In this document: in pieces, positions 16,272-24,983 of the stretch
Layout: each line of letters starts with the position of its first letter
Numbering within the stretch: position 1 is the first letter of the stretch
NCBI GenBank assembly: GCA_905214905.1
Contig: CAJMNK010000002.1
Location: forward strand, 1 to 64,000
Reading direction: 5' to 3'
Length of the DNA: 64,000 bases
Origin: an uncultured bacterium
GTDB lineage: Bacteria > Actinomycetota > Coriobacteriia > Coriobacteriales > Coriobacteriaceae
The notes under the pieces: model-generated
Seen by the model: the letters and a program-made list of their open reading frames with translations, nothing else
Database searches by the model: none
What the model was told of the DNA's origin: nothing
Position numbers and translations under genes: made by a program

Positions 16272-17603
16272 ATGAAGTACTTTGGCACCGACGGCTTTCG
16301 CGGTGAGGCCAACGTTGGGCTGACGGTAGAGCACGCTTATAAGATTGGCCGTTTTGTGGGCTGGTATTACGGCGCCAACCGCGAGCGCAAGGCGCGCGTG
16401 ATCGTGGGCAAGGACACCCGTCGCTCGAGCTATATGTTCGAGGCGGCGCTGGTGAGCGGCCTGGTCGCGAGCGGTGTGGACGCCTATATGCTGCACGTGA
16501 TCCCCACGCCGGGCGTGGCGCATCAGACCGTGGAGGGCTGCTTCGATTGCGGCATCATGATCAGTGCGAGCCACAACCCGTTTTGCGATAACGGCATTAA
16601 GCTCGTCAACAGCGACGGCTTTAAGATGGACGAGGACGTACTGGAGCTCATCGAGGACTACATCGATGGCAAGAGCGAGGTACCGCTGGCAACGGGCAAC
16701 CACATTGGCGCCACGGTGGACTACATGCAGGGTCGCAACCGCTATATTGCCTCGCTCATCGCCAGCGCGAACTTTTCGCTGCAGGGCGTCAAGATCGGTA
16801 TTGACTGCGCCAACGGCTCGGCTTCCTCGGTGGCCAAGCCGGTGTTCGACGCACTGGGTGCCGACGTGCGCGTGATCAACGCCGCGCCCGATGGCTTTAA
16901 CATCAACGTCGACTGCGGCTCCACGCATATGGAGCGCCTGCAGCGCCACGTGGTGGAGCAGGGGCTGGACGTGGGCTTTGCCTACGACGGCGATGCCGAC
17001 CGCTGCCTGGCCGTGGATGAGCGCGGTCGCGTGGTAGACGGCGACCAGATCCTGTACGTGTGCGGCGTGTATCTGAACAAGCACGGGCGACTCTCGGGCG
17101 GTACCGTGGTGCCGACGATTGCCAGCAACTTTGGCCTGGTCAAGTCGCTGGAGCTTGCCGGTCTGAGCGCCGTGACCAGCGGCGTGGGCGACCGTCACGT
17201 GTATGCCAAGATGCGCGAGGGCGGCTACAGCCTGGGTGGCGAGCAGACGGGCCATACGATCTTTGGCGATATCGAGCGCACGGGCGACGGCATTATGACC
17301 TCGCTGCGCGTGATGGAAGCGATTCGTGCCGAGCGCGAGACGCTCTCGCAGCTCACGGCTCCGTGCAAGCTGCTGCCGCAGGCGCAGGTGGCCGTGCACG
17401 TGGCGGACAAGGACGCCGCGCTCGAGAACATGGGCGTGCAGAATGCCATCGCCGAGGCCGAGGCCGCGCTGGCAGGCGAGGGCCGCGTACTGGTGCGCAA
17501 GAGCGGAACCGAGTCGGTGATCCGCGTTTTGGCCGAAGCCCCCGACCAAGCCGCCGCCGACGCCGCCATGAAGCGCATCGCCAACGCGCTCGAGGCTCTG
17601 TAG
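16272..17603 (+). CDS. glmM: Phosphoglucosamine mutase
   Basis: Interconverts glucosamine-6-phosphate and glucosamine-1-phosphate on the route to UDP-GlcNAc and peptidoglycan. The 443-residue protein has all four domains of the family: the active serine in SASHNP (98-103, Ser100), the metal loop DGDADR near residue 240, the sugar loop GEQTGH near 325 and the phosphate loop RKSGTES near 415. The start at 16272 follows AAGGAGAGCGC. Length agrees with bacterial GlmM (about 445). It is preceded by a terminator and followed by two palindromes. Confidence 0.96.
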   Translation: MKYFGTDGFRGEANVGLTVEHAYKIGRFVGWYYGANRERKARVIVGKDTRRSSYMFEAALVSGLVASGVDAYMLHVIPTPGVAHQTVEGCFDCGIMISASHNPFCDNGIKLVNSDGFKMDEDVLELIEDYIDGKSEVPLATGNHIGATVDYMQGRNRYIASLIASANFSLQGVKIGIDCANGSASSVAKPVFDALGADVRVINAAPDGFNINVDCGSTHMERLQRHVVEQGLDVGFAYDGDADRCLAVDERGRVVDGDQILYVCGVYLNKHGRLSGGTVVPTIASNFGLVKSLELAGLSAVTSGVGDRHVYAKMREGGYSLGGEQTGHTIFGDIERTGDGIMTSLRVMEAIRAERETLSQLTAPCKLLPQAQVAVHVADKDAALENMGVQNAIAEAEAALAGEGRVLVRKSGTESVIRVLAEAPDQAAADAAMKRIANALEAL

Positions 17604-17630
17604 TTACGCGGTTTTACCAAACCGCGTAAC
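17603..17630. repeat. Perfect 12-bp hairpin at the glmM stop codon
   Basis: Positions 17603-17614 and 17619-17630 are perfect inverted copies around TACC, beginning with the last base of the glmM stop. No T-tract follows, so it is likely an mRNA 3'-end stabiliser or a structural site rather than a terminator. Confidence 0.75.
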
Positions 17631-17643
17631 TGCTCGACGCTGC

Positions 17644-17742
17644 AAACGACCCCAAGCGGCAATCTGACGTTCAATTTCAAGGGCGCGACCAGAAGGTCAG
17701 CGCCCTTTCATTTCACGTCACCTTGCTCGCTTGGGGTCGTTT
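17644..17742. repeat. 99-bp imperfect palindrome with inner terminator-like hairpin
   Basis: The outer arms 17644-17662 and 17723-17742 match as inverted copies with one single-base insertion. Pairing continues inward (TGACGT at 17665-17670 against ACGTCA at 17715-17720) to an inner hairpin AAGGGCGC (17679-17686) with GCGCCCTT (17700-17707) that is followed by T residues. The loop itself holds GACC and GGTC. It lies between glmM and the converging M32 gene, so it could stop transcription from the left. Confidence 0.8.
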
Positions 17743-17805
17743 TCGCTGACGTTGCCAAGACACTAGCGTCAACGAACTAGTCATTGGGTACCTAGTTATT
17801 GGGTG

Positions 17806-17847
17806 AAAAAAGGGGACGCTGCGGATTGGTTCCGCGGCGTCCCCTTT
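17806..17847 (-). terminator. Terminator of the M32 carboxypeptidase gene
   Basis: GGGGACGCTGCGG pairs with CCGCGGCGTCCCC around 7 nt. On the minus strand it is followed by six T residues (the A-run just before 17812). Confidence 0.88.
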
Positions 17848-17869
17848 GCGTTGGCGTGTCGGTTATGCC

Positions 17870-19453
17870 TTACAGCTCGTACAGCGTGGTGAACTTGTCC
17901 TGCAGGTAGCTGCAGTAGTAGCGGGCATCGAACGCCATGCCGCAGGCGCCCTTGATGAGCTCCGGCGCGTCCTTGGCGCGGCCCCACTGCCAAATGTGCT
18001 CGCCCAGCCAGGCGCGGACAGGTGTCAGGTCGCCGCTCGCGCAGGCGCCGTTGAGGTCGACACCGTCGCGGCACATGGCCGGCACAAACATGGCGTCGTA
18101 GGCGCTGCCCAGCGCATAGGTGGGGAAGTAGCCAAACGAACCGCCGCTCCAGTGCGTATCCTGCAGGCAGCCGCGCGTGTCGTCGGGAACGGGAATGCCC
18201 AGGTACTCATCCATGAAGCGATTCCAAAGCGCGGGGATATCCTTGGCTGTGGCCTCGCCGGCAAACAGCATGCGCTCGATCTCGTAGCGCACCATAACGT
18301 GCAGCGGATAGGTGAGCTCGTCGGCCTCGGTGCGGATCAGCGAAGGCTGCGCGATGTTCACGGCGTGGTAGAGCGTGTCCTCGTCGACGTCGCCGTAGAC
18401 CTCGGGCGCGTGGCGGCGCAGCACCTCGAGCAGCGGTCCCATAAAGGCACGGCTGCGGCCCACGGTGTTCTCAAAGAAGCGGCTCTGGCTCTCGTGGATG
18501 CCCATGGAAGTGCCGCCCTCCAGGCAGGTGCGCGCATAGGCAGGATTGACGCCCAGCTCGTACATGGCGTGTCCCGCCTCGTGGATGATGCTGTAGACGT
18601 TAGAGATACAGTCGTCCTCGTAGATGTGCGTCGCGATGCGCGCGTCGCCCACGGCAAAGCCCTCGCTAAACGGGTGCTCGGTAAAGGCAAGTGTGGTGTC
18701 GTCCAGGTCCAGGCCGACGAGCTTCATGAGGTCGAAGCTCATGGCGCGCTGGGCGGCCTCGGGTACGCGGGCGTGCAAAAAGTCGGCATCAGGCTGCTGG
18801 CCGCGCTCGCCGATGGCGTGCACGATCGGCACGACCGTGGCCTTGACCTCGTCGCAAAACGCGTCGAAGCTCTTTGCGGAAAGCCCGCGCTCGTACTGGT
18901 CGAGCCAAACATCGTACGGGTCGCGCTTGGGATCCATGAGCTCGGCCTGATATTTGAGCTTGTCGACGATCTTGTCCACATAGGGCTCAAAGCTCGCCCA
19001 GTCATTGGCCGTCTTGGCCTTGTGCCACACGGCGTCTGCCTCGCAGGTGAGCCTGGTCCAGGCCTCGGCCTCCTCGGTGGGGATGGCGCTGGCCTCGCAC
19101 TGGTCGCGGCTGAGCACGCGGATCTCGTCGAGCAGCTGCGGGTCGTCTACATGTCCGCCTGCAACCGTCTCGCGCGCTAACGAGCGTACGAGTTCAACGG
19201 ACTTCTCGCTGGTCAGCAGCTTGTGATGCTCGCCGGCAAGCGTGCCCATGGCGTCGACACGGGCGGCAGCGCCGTTGGCAGGAGCAATCGTCGCTCCATC
19301 GAACTCGGCAATCTTGAGCAGGTACTCGCGAGTCCACAGCTTGCCCTCGAGTTTGCGGAACTTTTTGACGGCCTTGTCGACTTTAGCAGCCTTGACGCCC
19401 TTGGCAGCCTTTGCCACGGCGGCCTTGGCCTTCTTATCGAGTTTCTTTCCCAT
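17870..19453 (-). CDS. M32 family metallocarboxypeptidase
   Basis: A 527-residue cytosolic zinc carboxypeptidase of the thermostable-carboxypeptidase family, which removes C-terminal residues from peptides. The zinc signature HEAGH occurs in IIHEAGHAMYELG near residue 285, followed by the family motifs GTSMGIHESQSRFFEN (about 310) and the C-terminal GSFGYFPTYALG. A Lys/Ala-rich stretch of about 40 residues at the N-terminus is extra to the usual family length of about 500. It has no signal peptide. It is transcribed towards glmM and ends at a strong terminator. The upstream 140 bp separate it from the divergent pheST leader, so both promoters lie in that gap. Confidence 0.93.
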   Translation of the reverse strand: MGKKLDKKAKAAVAKAAKGVKAAKVDKAVKKFRKLEGKLWTREYLLKIAEFDGATIAPANGAAARVDAMGTLAGEHHKLLTSEKSVELVRSLARETVAGGHVDDPQLLDEIRVLSRDQCEASAIPTEEAEAWTRLTCEADAVWHKAKTANDWASFEPYVDKIVDKLKYQAELMDPKRDPYDVWLDQYERGLSAKSFDAFCDEVKATVVPIVHAIGERGQQPDADFLHARVPEAAQRAMSFDLMKLVGLDLDDTTLAFTEHPFSEGFAVGDARIATHIYEDDCISNVYSIIHEAGHAMYELGVNPAYARTCLEGGTSMGIHESQSRFFENTVGRSRAFMGPLLEVLRRHAPEVYGDVDEDTLYHAVNIAQPSLIRTEADELTYPLHVMVRYEIERMLFAGEATAKDIPALWNRFMDEYLGIPVPDDTRGCLQDTHWSGGSFGYFPTYALGSAYDAMFVPAMCRDGVDLNGACASGDLTPVRAWLGEHIWQWGRAKDAPELIKGACGMAFDARYYCSYLQDKFTTLYEL

Positions 19454-19589
19454 ACCGTATCCTTAATCTCGCAGGCCGAGCGCCGCAGGCGGGTGCGCGG
19501 CCAGTTTGCACAGCTACCTGCCTTGTACCCAGCGCGAACAAAACGGAACGCGGCGATGCGCTCGCGAAATGTGTTATCCTATAGCCCAA

Positions 19590-19871
19590 TGCGTTGACGG
19601 AGAGGGTTTTGCCCGCCGCGTCGCCGGCAAGAGAGGGAAGGTCATGGGCTGCAAGCCTTCCTGCGGTGACAAGGGCCAAGCGTTCACTCCCGAGCAGCGA
19701 CCTCAACGGACGCGCGGCCAGTGGCGGCGAAGCCTCAGTAGGGAAGCCGTGAGCCTCGCGACAAGGGGCACAGAGTGGGCGCGGCGGGCTAGACATCCGC
19801 CGGGTCAAACAAGGTGGTACCGCGGAATTCAACCGTCCTTGGGCAATGCACATGCCCGAGGGCGGTTTTTT
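19590..19871 (+). promoter_or_regulatory. T-box leader (phenylalanine) of pheST
   Basis: The conserved T-box sequence AAGGTGGTACCGCGG lies at 19811-19825 and is followed by a terminator whose stem pairs 19833-19847 with 19851-19865, ending in a T-run. The UGGU bulge fits pairing to the 3' end of a tRNA with discriminator A, as in the tRNA-Phe of this window. Stem I can be drawn from CGTTGA (19592-19597) to TCAACG (19703-19708), and the 3' side holds a TTC at 19683-19685 followed by A, the expected phenylalanine specifier codon. Uncharged tRNA-Phe would favour the antiterminator and switch on pheST. The exact specifier assignment is inference. Confidence 0.9.
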
Positions 19872-19956
19872 GTTACCGAACCGGGCCGCGTTTTCGCAGC
19901 GCCAAGCGGCATCGGTCGTCCCGGCAAGCGAATGCGCGAGAGACGAAAGGGAAGAC

Positions 19957-21033
19957 ATGAGTCTGATTGATGATCTGGTCAAACTCGAGGAAGAGGCCAA
20001 GGAGCTCGTCGAGAGCGCCGAGGACGCCGAGAAGCTCGAGGCCGCGCGCGTTGCACTGCTCGGCCGCAAGGGCCGCATCACCGGCCTGATGCGCATGATG
20101 GGCAAGCTCGCCCCCGAGGATCGCCCCGTCATGGGCAAGCGCGCCAACGAGATGCGCCAGCTGATCGAGGGCATGCTCGACGAGCGCTCTACCGAGATGA
20201 AGGCCGCCGCCCTCAAGCACGCGCTCGAGCACGATGCCGTCGACATCACGCTGCCGGGCGTCCGTCCGCAGATCGGTCACCAGCACCTGATCAAGCAGAT
20301 CATCGAGGAGGCCGAGGACATCTTCTGCGGCATCGGCTATACCGTCGAGTCCGGCCCCATGGTCGATACCTCCTACTACAACTTTACCGCGCTCAACGCG
20401 CCCATGGATCACCCGAGCCGCTCGGCCCGCGACACGTTCTACGTGGTCGACAACAACCCCGGCAGCGTCGCGCACCCCGAGGCTCACGCCCACGGTGAGT
20501 CCGACGTGCTGCTGCGTACCCAGACCTCGGGCGTGCAGATCCACACCATGGAGTCGCAAAAGCCGCCCATCTACATGATCTGTCCGGGCACCGTTTACCG
20601 TCCCGACACAGCCGATGCCTGCCATCTGCCGCAGTTCAACCAGATCGAGGGCCTGGTCGTCGACGAGGGCATCACCTTCGGCGACCTGAAGGGCACGCTC
20701 GACTACTTTGTTAAGTGCATGTTTGGCGAGGACCGCAAGACGCGCTACCGCCCGCACTTCTTCCCCTTCACCGAGCCTTCCTGCGAGGTGGACGTGAGCT
20801 GCCACGTGTGCGGCGGTAAGGGCTGCAACTTCTGCAAGCACAGCGGCTGGATCGAGATCCTGGGCTGCGGCATGGTCGACCCCAACGTCCTCATCAACTG
20901 CGGCATCGACCCCGAGAAGTACACCGGCTTCGCCTTTGGCATTGGCGCCGAGCGCGTCGCGGCCCTGCGCTACGACCTGCCCGACCTCAGAACTCTCATG
21001 ACGGGCGATATGCGCTTCCTGAACCAATTTTAG
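19957..21033 (+). CDS. pheS: Phenylalanyl-tRNA synthetase, alpha subunit
   Basis: Catalytic subunit of the (alpha-beta)2 enzyme that charges tRNA-Phe. The 358-residue protein starts at the ATG at 19957, preceded by GAAAGGGAAG. Residues 1-90 form the N-terminal coiled coil, and the class II catalytic core follows with motif 2 (RPHFFPFTEPSCEVD) and motif 3 (GFAFGIGAERVAALRYDLPD) near the C-terminus. A CxxC...C group (CHVCGGKGCNFC, about 283-294) inserted after motif 2 is seen in several bacterial PheS. It is preceded by the T-box and is separated from pheT by 163 bp containing a palindrome, which is long for this operon. Confidence 0.97.
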   Translation: MSLIDDLVKLEEEAKELVESAEDAEKLEAARVALLGRKGRITGLMRMMGKLAPEDRPVMGKRANEMRQLIEGMLDERSTEMKAAALKHALEHDAVDITLPGVRPQIGHQHLIKQIIEEAEDIFCGIGYTVESGPMVDTSYYNFTALNAPMDHPSRSARDTFYVVDNNPGSVAHPEAHAHGESDVLLRTQTSGVQIHTMESQKPPIYMICPGTVYRPDTADACHLPQFNQIEGLVVDEGITFGDLKGTLDYFVKCMFGEDRKTRYRPHFFPFTEPSCEVDVSCHVCGGKGCNFCKHSGWIEILGCGMVDPNVLINCGIDPEKYTGFAFGIGAERVAALRYDLPDLRTLMTGDMRFLNQF

Positions 21034-21035
21034 GC

Positions 21036-21130
21036 TTGTCCAGGCACCCCATCTTGGCGTTCAAACCGTCGCTCGCGTACCTTTAGTACGCGTCGCTCCT
21101 CTTTCACGCCAACCTGGGGCACCTGGACAA
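21036..21130. repeat. Nested palindrome inside the pheST operon
   Basis: The outer arms 21036-21060 and 21106-21130 pair at 21 of 25 positions; an inner hairpin pairs CGCGTAC (21074-21080) with GTACGCG (21086-21092). It sits between pheS and pheT, where a terminator would be harmful; no T-tract follows. It may instead be an mRNA processing or stability element. Confidence 0.8.
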
Positions 21131-21196
21131 CCCTAAGGCGAACGTCTTCATTTGATATTTCCTCCCTATGCGGAGATTAAGAACTAGGAGAGCTAC

Positions 21197-23650
21197 ATGC
21201 GCGTTTCTTACGACTGGCTCAAGACCATGATCGATATTCCGGAGGATCCCAAGACCCTTTCGGACGAATATATCCGTACCGGCACCGAGGTCGAGGCGAT
21301 CGATACCGTGGGCGAGTCCTTCGACCACGTGGTGACCGCCCAGGTGCTCACCAAGACCCCGCACCCCGATAGCGACCACATGTATGTGTGCTCGGTCGAC
21401 GTGGGTGACAAGAACCTCGACGCCGACGGCAACCCCGCCCCGCTGCAGATTGTCTGCGGCGCGCAGAACTTTGAGGCCGGCGACCACATCGTCACGGCCA
21501 TGATCGGCGCCGAGCTGCCCGGCGACATCAAGATCAAGAAGAGCAAGCTTCGCGGCGTCGTGTCCATGGGCATGAACTGCTCCGCGCGCGAGCTCGGCTT
21601 GGGCGGCGACCACTCCGGCATCATGATCCTGCCCGAGGATACGCCCTGCGGCATGCCGTTTGCCGAGTACGTGGGCTCGAGCGACACCGTGCTCGACTGC
21701 GAGATCACGCCCAACCGTCCCGACTGCCTGTCCATGATCGGCATGGCCCGCGAGACCGGTGCCATCTTCGATCGCGATTTCCACGTTGATCTGCCCGCCA
21801 TCAAGGCGGAGACTGGCCGCGCGACCGACGACGAGCTTTCCGTCGAGATTGCCGACGAGGGCCTGTGCGACCGCTATGTCGCCCGCATCGTGCGCAACGT
21901 GAAGGTTGGCCCGTCGCCCGACTGGATGGTCAAGCGCCTTAACGCCCTGGGCGTGCGCCCGCACAACAATATCGTCGACATCACCAACTATGTGATGATG
22001 CTCACCGGTCAGCCGCTGCACGCCTTTGACCTGTCCACCTTTGCCGAGCGCGAGGGCAGGCGTCGCGTGGTGGTTCGCGCTGCCCAGCAGGACGAGAAGT
22101 TTACGACCCTCGACGGCGAGGAGCGCACGCTCGACGCCGGCATGGGCCTCATCACCGACGGCGAGCGCCCCGTGGCGTTGGCCGGCGTTATGGGCGGCAT
22201 GGATTCCGAGATCGAGGACGACACCGTCGACGTGATGGTCGAGAGCGCCTGCTTCAACGCCGGTCGCACCTCGCACACCAGCCGTGACCTGTCGCTGATC
22301 TCCGACGCCTCCATTCGCTTTGAGCGCCAGGTCGACGAGACCGGCTGCGTGGATGTCGCCAACGTCACGTGCGCGCTCATCGAGGAGATCGCCGGCGGCG
22401 AGGTTGCTCCCGGCTACATCGACGTGTTCCCCGCGCCCAAGACCATCGACAGCATTAAGCTGCGCCTGGCCCGCGTGCACGCCATCTGCGGTGCTGACAT
22501 CGAGCCCGACTTTATCGAGCGCTCGCTCACCCGCCTGGGCTGCGCCGTCGAGTGCGACGGCGAGGACTTTATGGTCACTCCGCCGAGCTTCCGCCCCGAC
22601 CTGCCGCGCGAGATCGATCTGATCGAGGAGGTTCTGCGCCTGTGGGGCATGGGCCGCGTGACGGCGACCATCCCGGCTGCCAAGAACCACATCGGCGGCC
22701 TGACCCGCGAGCAGAAGCTCACCCGCAAGGTCGGCGAGATCTTGCGCGCCTGCGGCCTCAACGAGACCACGACCTTTGGCTTTGCCGCCCCGGGCGACCT
22801 GGAGAAGATCGGCATGTCCACCGAGGGCCGCGGCTGCCCCGTGGTGCTCATGAACCCGCTGGTAGCCGAGCAGACCGAGATGCGTCGTTCGCTGCTGCCG
22901 GGCCTGTTGCAATCCGTGGCCTATAACGAGGCCCACGGCACGCCCAACGTGCACCTGTACGAGGTCGGCAGCCTGTTCCACGGTCGCGAGAACGCCAGCC
23001 TGCCCAAGGAGACCAAGTCCGTGGCGGGTGTGCTCTCGGGCCAGTGGAGCGAGCAGTCCTGGAACATGAAGTACCGCAAGCTGCGCTTCTTCTTTGGCAA
23101 GGGTATTGTCGAGGAGCTGCTCGCCCAGCTGCGCATCGAGAAGGTTCGCTTCCGTCCCGTCGAGGGCGAGAGCTATGCCTTCCTGCAGCCGGGTCGTGCT
23201 GCCGAGGTGCTCTCGGGCGGTACCGTGCTGGGCTGGGTTGGCGAGATCCACCCCGAGGCACGCGAGGCTATGGGCATTGACGAGGTCGTCGTTGCCTTTG
23301 AGCTCGATCTGGACAAGCTGATCAAGGGCGCCCGCAACCAGGAGAACTACCGTGAGTTCTCGCAGTACCCGGCCGTTGAGCACGACCTCGCTATCGTGGT
23401 CGACAACACTGTGACCTGCGAGGATCTTGAGCGTCGTATTACGAGTGCCGGAGGCAAGCTGCTCGAGGGCGTGCGCCTGTTCGACGTCTACCGCGATCCC
23501 ATCCGCATCGGTGCGGGCAAGAAGTCCATGGCCTTCGCGCTTACGTATCGCTCCGACGACCACACGCTCACCAGCGAAGAGGTCGAGAAGGCGCACCAGA
23601 AGATCGTCACCAAGGTGTGCAAGGGTGTGAACGGCGAGGTCCGCGGCTAG
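21197..23650 (+). CDS. pheT: Phenylalanyl-tRNA synthetase, beta subunit
   Basis: The 817-residue partner of PheS, involved in tRNA binding and editing. Domains in order: EMAP-type tRNA-binding domain (about 40-150, with DSDHMYVCSVDVGDKN and VCGAQNF), B3/B4 editing region (about 200-385), B5 domain (about 400-475), the catalytic-like core (about 480-690) and the ferredoxin-fold anticodon-binding domain at the C-terminus (SQYPAVEHDLAIVVD, about 720-817). The start at 21197 follows TAGGAGAGCTAC. Length is normal for long bacterial PheT. It shares the T-box-controlled transcript with pheS and is followed by an intrinsic terminator at 23760. Confidence 0.97.
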   Translation: MRVSYDWLKTMIDIPEDPKTLSDEYIRTGTEVEAIDTVGESFDHVVTAQVLTKTPHPDSDHMYVCSVDVGDKNLDADGNPAPLQIVCGAQNFEAGDHIVTAMIGAELPGDIKIKKSKLRGVVSMGMNCSARELGLGGDHSGIMILPEDTPCGMPFAEYVGSSDTVLDCEITPNRPDCLSMIGMARETGAIFDRDFHVDLPAIKAETGRATDDELSVEIADEGLCDRYVARIVRNVKVGPSPDWMVKRLNALGVRPHNNIVDITNYVMMLTGQPLHAFDLSTFAEREGRRRVVVRAAQQDEKFTTLDGEERTLDAGMGLITDGERPVALAGVMGGMDSEIEDDTVDVMVESACFNAGRTSHTSRDLSLISDASIRFERQVDETGCVDVANVTCALIEEIAGGEVAPGYIDVFPAPKTIDSIKLRLARVHAICGADIEPDFIERSLTRLGCAVECDGEDFMVTPPSFRPDLPREIDLIEEVLRLWGMGRVTATIPAAKNHIGGLTREQKLTRKVGEILRACGLNETTTFGFAAPGDLEKIGMSTEGRGCPVVLMNPLVAEQTEMRRSLLPGLLQSVAYNEAHGTPNVHLYEVGSLFHGRENASLPKETKSVAGVLSGQWSEQSWNMKYRKLRFFFGKGIVEELLAQLRIEKVRFRPVEGESYAFLQPGRAAEVLSGGTVLGWVGEIHPEAREAMGIDEVVVAFELDLDKLIKGARNQENYREFSQYPAVEHDLAIVVDNTVTCEDLERRITSAGGKLLEGVRLFDVYRDPIRIGAGKKSMAFALTYRSDDHTLTSEEVEKAHQKIVTKVCKGVNGEVRG

Positions 23651-23759
23651 GACTTGCGCTGGGAGCGTAGGGCCTGATGGCGGTTGCTGTGGGCTCTGCG
23701 TGACCGCGGTGTTCGGAAAAGGCATCGCTGAGCCTGCATATATGACACACGCATTACAT

Positions 23760-23794
23760 AACGGCGTGCTGCTTTGTCGGCAGCGCGCCGTTTT
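23760..23794 (+). terminator. Terminator of pheST
   Basis: AACGGCGTGCTGC pairs with GGCAGCGCGCCGTT around TTTGTC, followed by TTTT. The -35 of the next promoter lies within its loop. Confidence 0.85.
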
Positions 23795-23840
23795 GCTATG
23801 ATAGCCCGCGGCGTGTTACGAATCTGGCAATGCGTAACAC
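23774..23840 (+). promoter_or_regulatory. Promoter with NikR-like operator for the Ni/Co transporter
   Basis: A -35 TTGTCG (23774-23779) and -10 TATGAT (23797-23802) are 17 bp apart. Eleven bp further lies the perfect inverted repeat GTGTTAC-N14-GTAACAC (23813-23840). This matches the NikR operator form described by comparative genomics for Desulfovibrio and related bacteria (GTGTTAC with 13-14 bp spacing). Its position at the transcription start suggests repression by nickel. No nikR gene is in the window, so the regulator is inferred from the site alone. Confidence 0.75.
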
Positions 23841-23897
23841 TGGCAAGGTGATTCAAGCGGCGTTGCAATTCTGTGCGCCGACAACCGGGAGGCGTAT

Positions 23898-24983
23898 ATG
23901 CACATTCCAGACAACTACCTGTCCCCGCAGACCGATGCCGTCATGGCGGTGGCGATGGTGCCCGTATGGGTCCACTGCATCAAAAAGGTGCGCGCCACGC
24001 TCGATCGCGAGCATATGGCGTTCTTGGGCATTTGCGCCGCGTTCTCCTTCTTGCTCATGATGTTCAACGTGCCGCTGCCCGGTGGCACCACTGGTCACGC
24101 TGTTGGCGGCGCGCTCATCGCGTTGCTGCTGGGCCCCGAGGCTGCGGCTATCGCTGTCTCGGTCGCGCTGGCGCTGCAGGCGCTGCTGTTTGGAGACGGC
24201 GGCGTTCTGTCGTTTGGCGCCAACTGCTTTAACATGGCCTTTGTGCTGCCGTTTGTCGCTGCTATCGTGTTCCGTGCGCTCAACAGCCGTCTGCACGACA
24301 AGAGCTGGGGCACCTCAGTTTCTGCCATCGTAAGCGGCTGGGTCGGCCTGTGCCTGGCGGCCCTGTGCGCGGCAATCGAGTTTGGTATTCAGCCGATGCT
24401 CTTTACCAATGCTTCGGGCGCGCCGCTGTACTGCCCCTTCCCGCTGTCCGTGGCTATTCCGGCCATGTTGATCCCGCATATGCTGGTTGCCGGCGTGATC
24501 GAGGGCGTGGCGACGGCCGCGATCTACGGTTTCATTAAGAAGACGGCGCCGAGCATCATTGTCGGGCCCGAGGCCGTCGATGGCCAACTTGCTGCCGAGG
24601 GCGTTGCCGCCAAGAAGACCTCGCTGGTCCCCACGCTCATCCTGGTTGCCGTGCTTGTCGTAGCAACACCGCTGGGCCTGCTGGCCACGGGTGACGCCTG
24701 GGGTGAGTGGGACGCCGAGGGCGCCGCGACCGCCGTTCAAGAGGCTGGCGATGACAGCCTGCAGGCTTCGGTCGGTCTCGATACCCCGACCTTTGCCGAT
24801 GCCCTGCCCACGGGCGATTATCTGCAGGCCTATTCCGAGGAGCAAGGCCTTGGCTTTGCCGGCCAGGCTACCATGTATATCCTTTCGGGCGTGATTGGCG
24901 TGGCGGTGCTCACCATCGCATTCCGTCTGATCTCGCTGACGGTCAAGGAAAGCGGTGCTCATGGCAATAGCCGAGCTGCCTAG
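23898..24983 (+). CDS. nikM: ECF transporter substrate-binding membrane protein, CbiM/NikM type fused to an N-like part
   Basis: A 361-residue membrane protein starting MHIPDNYLSP; the N-terminal Met-His is the metal ligand of the CbiM/NikM family and requires precisely this start. Helices up to about residue 210 form the CbiM fold with the conserved PLPGGTTGHAVGGAL and FGDGGVLSFGANCFNMAF. The last 130 residues hold two more membrane segments around an extracellular loop (WGEWDAEG...) like the separate CbiN/NikN component, so the gene looks like an M-N fusion. The NikR-like operator points to nickel; cobalt remains possible. It overlaps the next gene by 23 nt. Confidence 0.88.
   Translation: MHIPDNYLSPQTDAVMAVAMVPVWVHCIKKVRATLDREHMAFLGICAAFSFLLMMFNVPLPGGTTGHAVGGALIALLLGPEAAAIAVSVALALQALLFGDGGVLSFGANCFNMAFVLPFVAAIVFRALNSRLHDKSWGTSVSAIVSGWVGLCLAALCAAIEFGIQPMLFTNASGAPLYCPFPLSVAIPAMLIPHMLVAGVIEGVATAAIYGFIKKTAPSIIVGPEAVDGQLAAEGVAAKKTSLVPTLILVAVLVVATPLGLLATGDAWGEWDAEGAATAVQEAGDDSLQASVGLDTPTFADALPTGDYLQAYSEEQGLGFAGQATMYILSGVIGVAVLTIAFRLISLTVKESGAHGNSRAA

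Noticed and set aside
21104..23725. An 873-codon open frame opposite pheT
   Set aside because: pheT is certain on the plus strand; the reverse frame is a by-product of GC-rich third positions.
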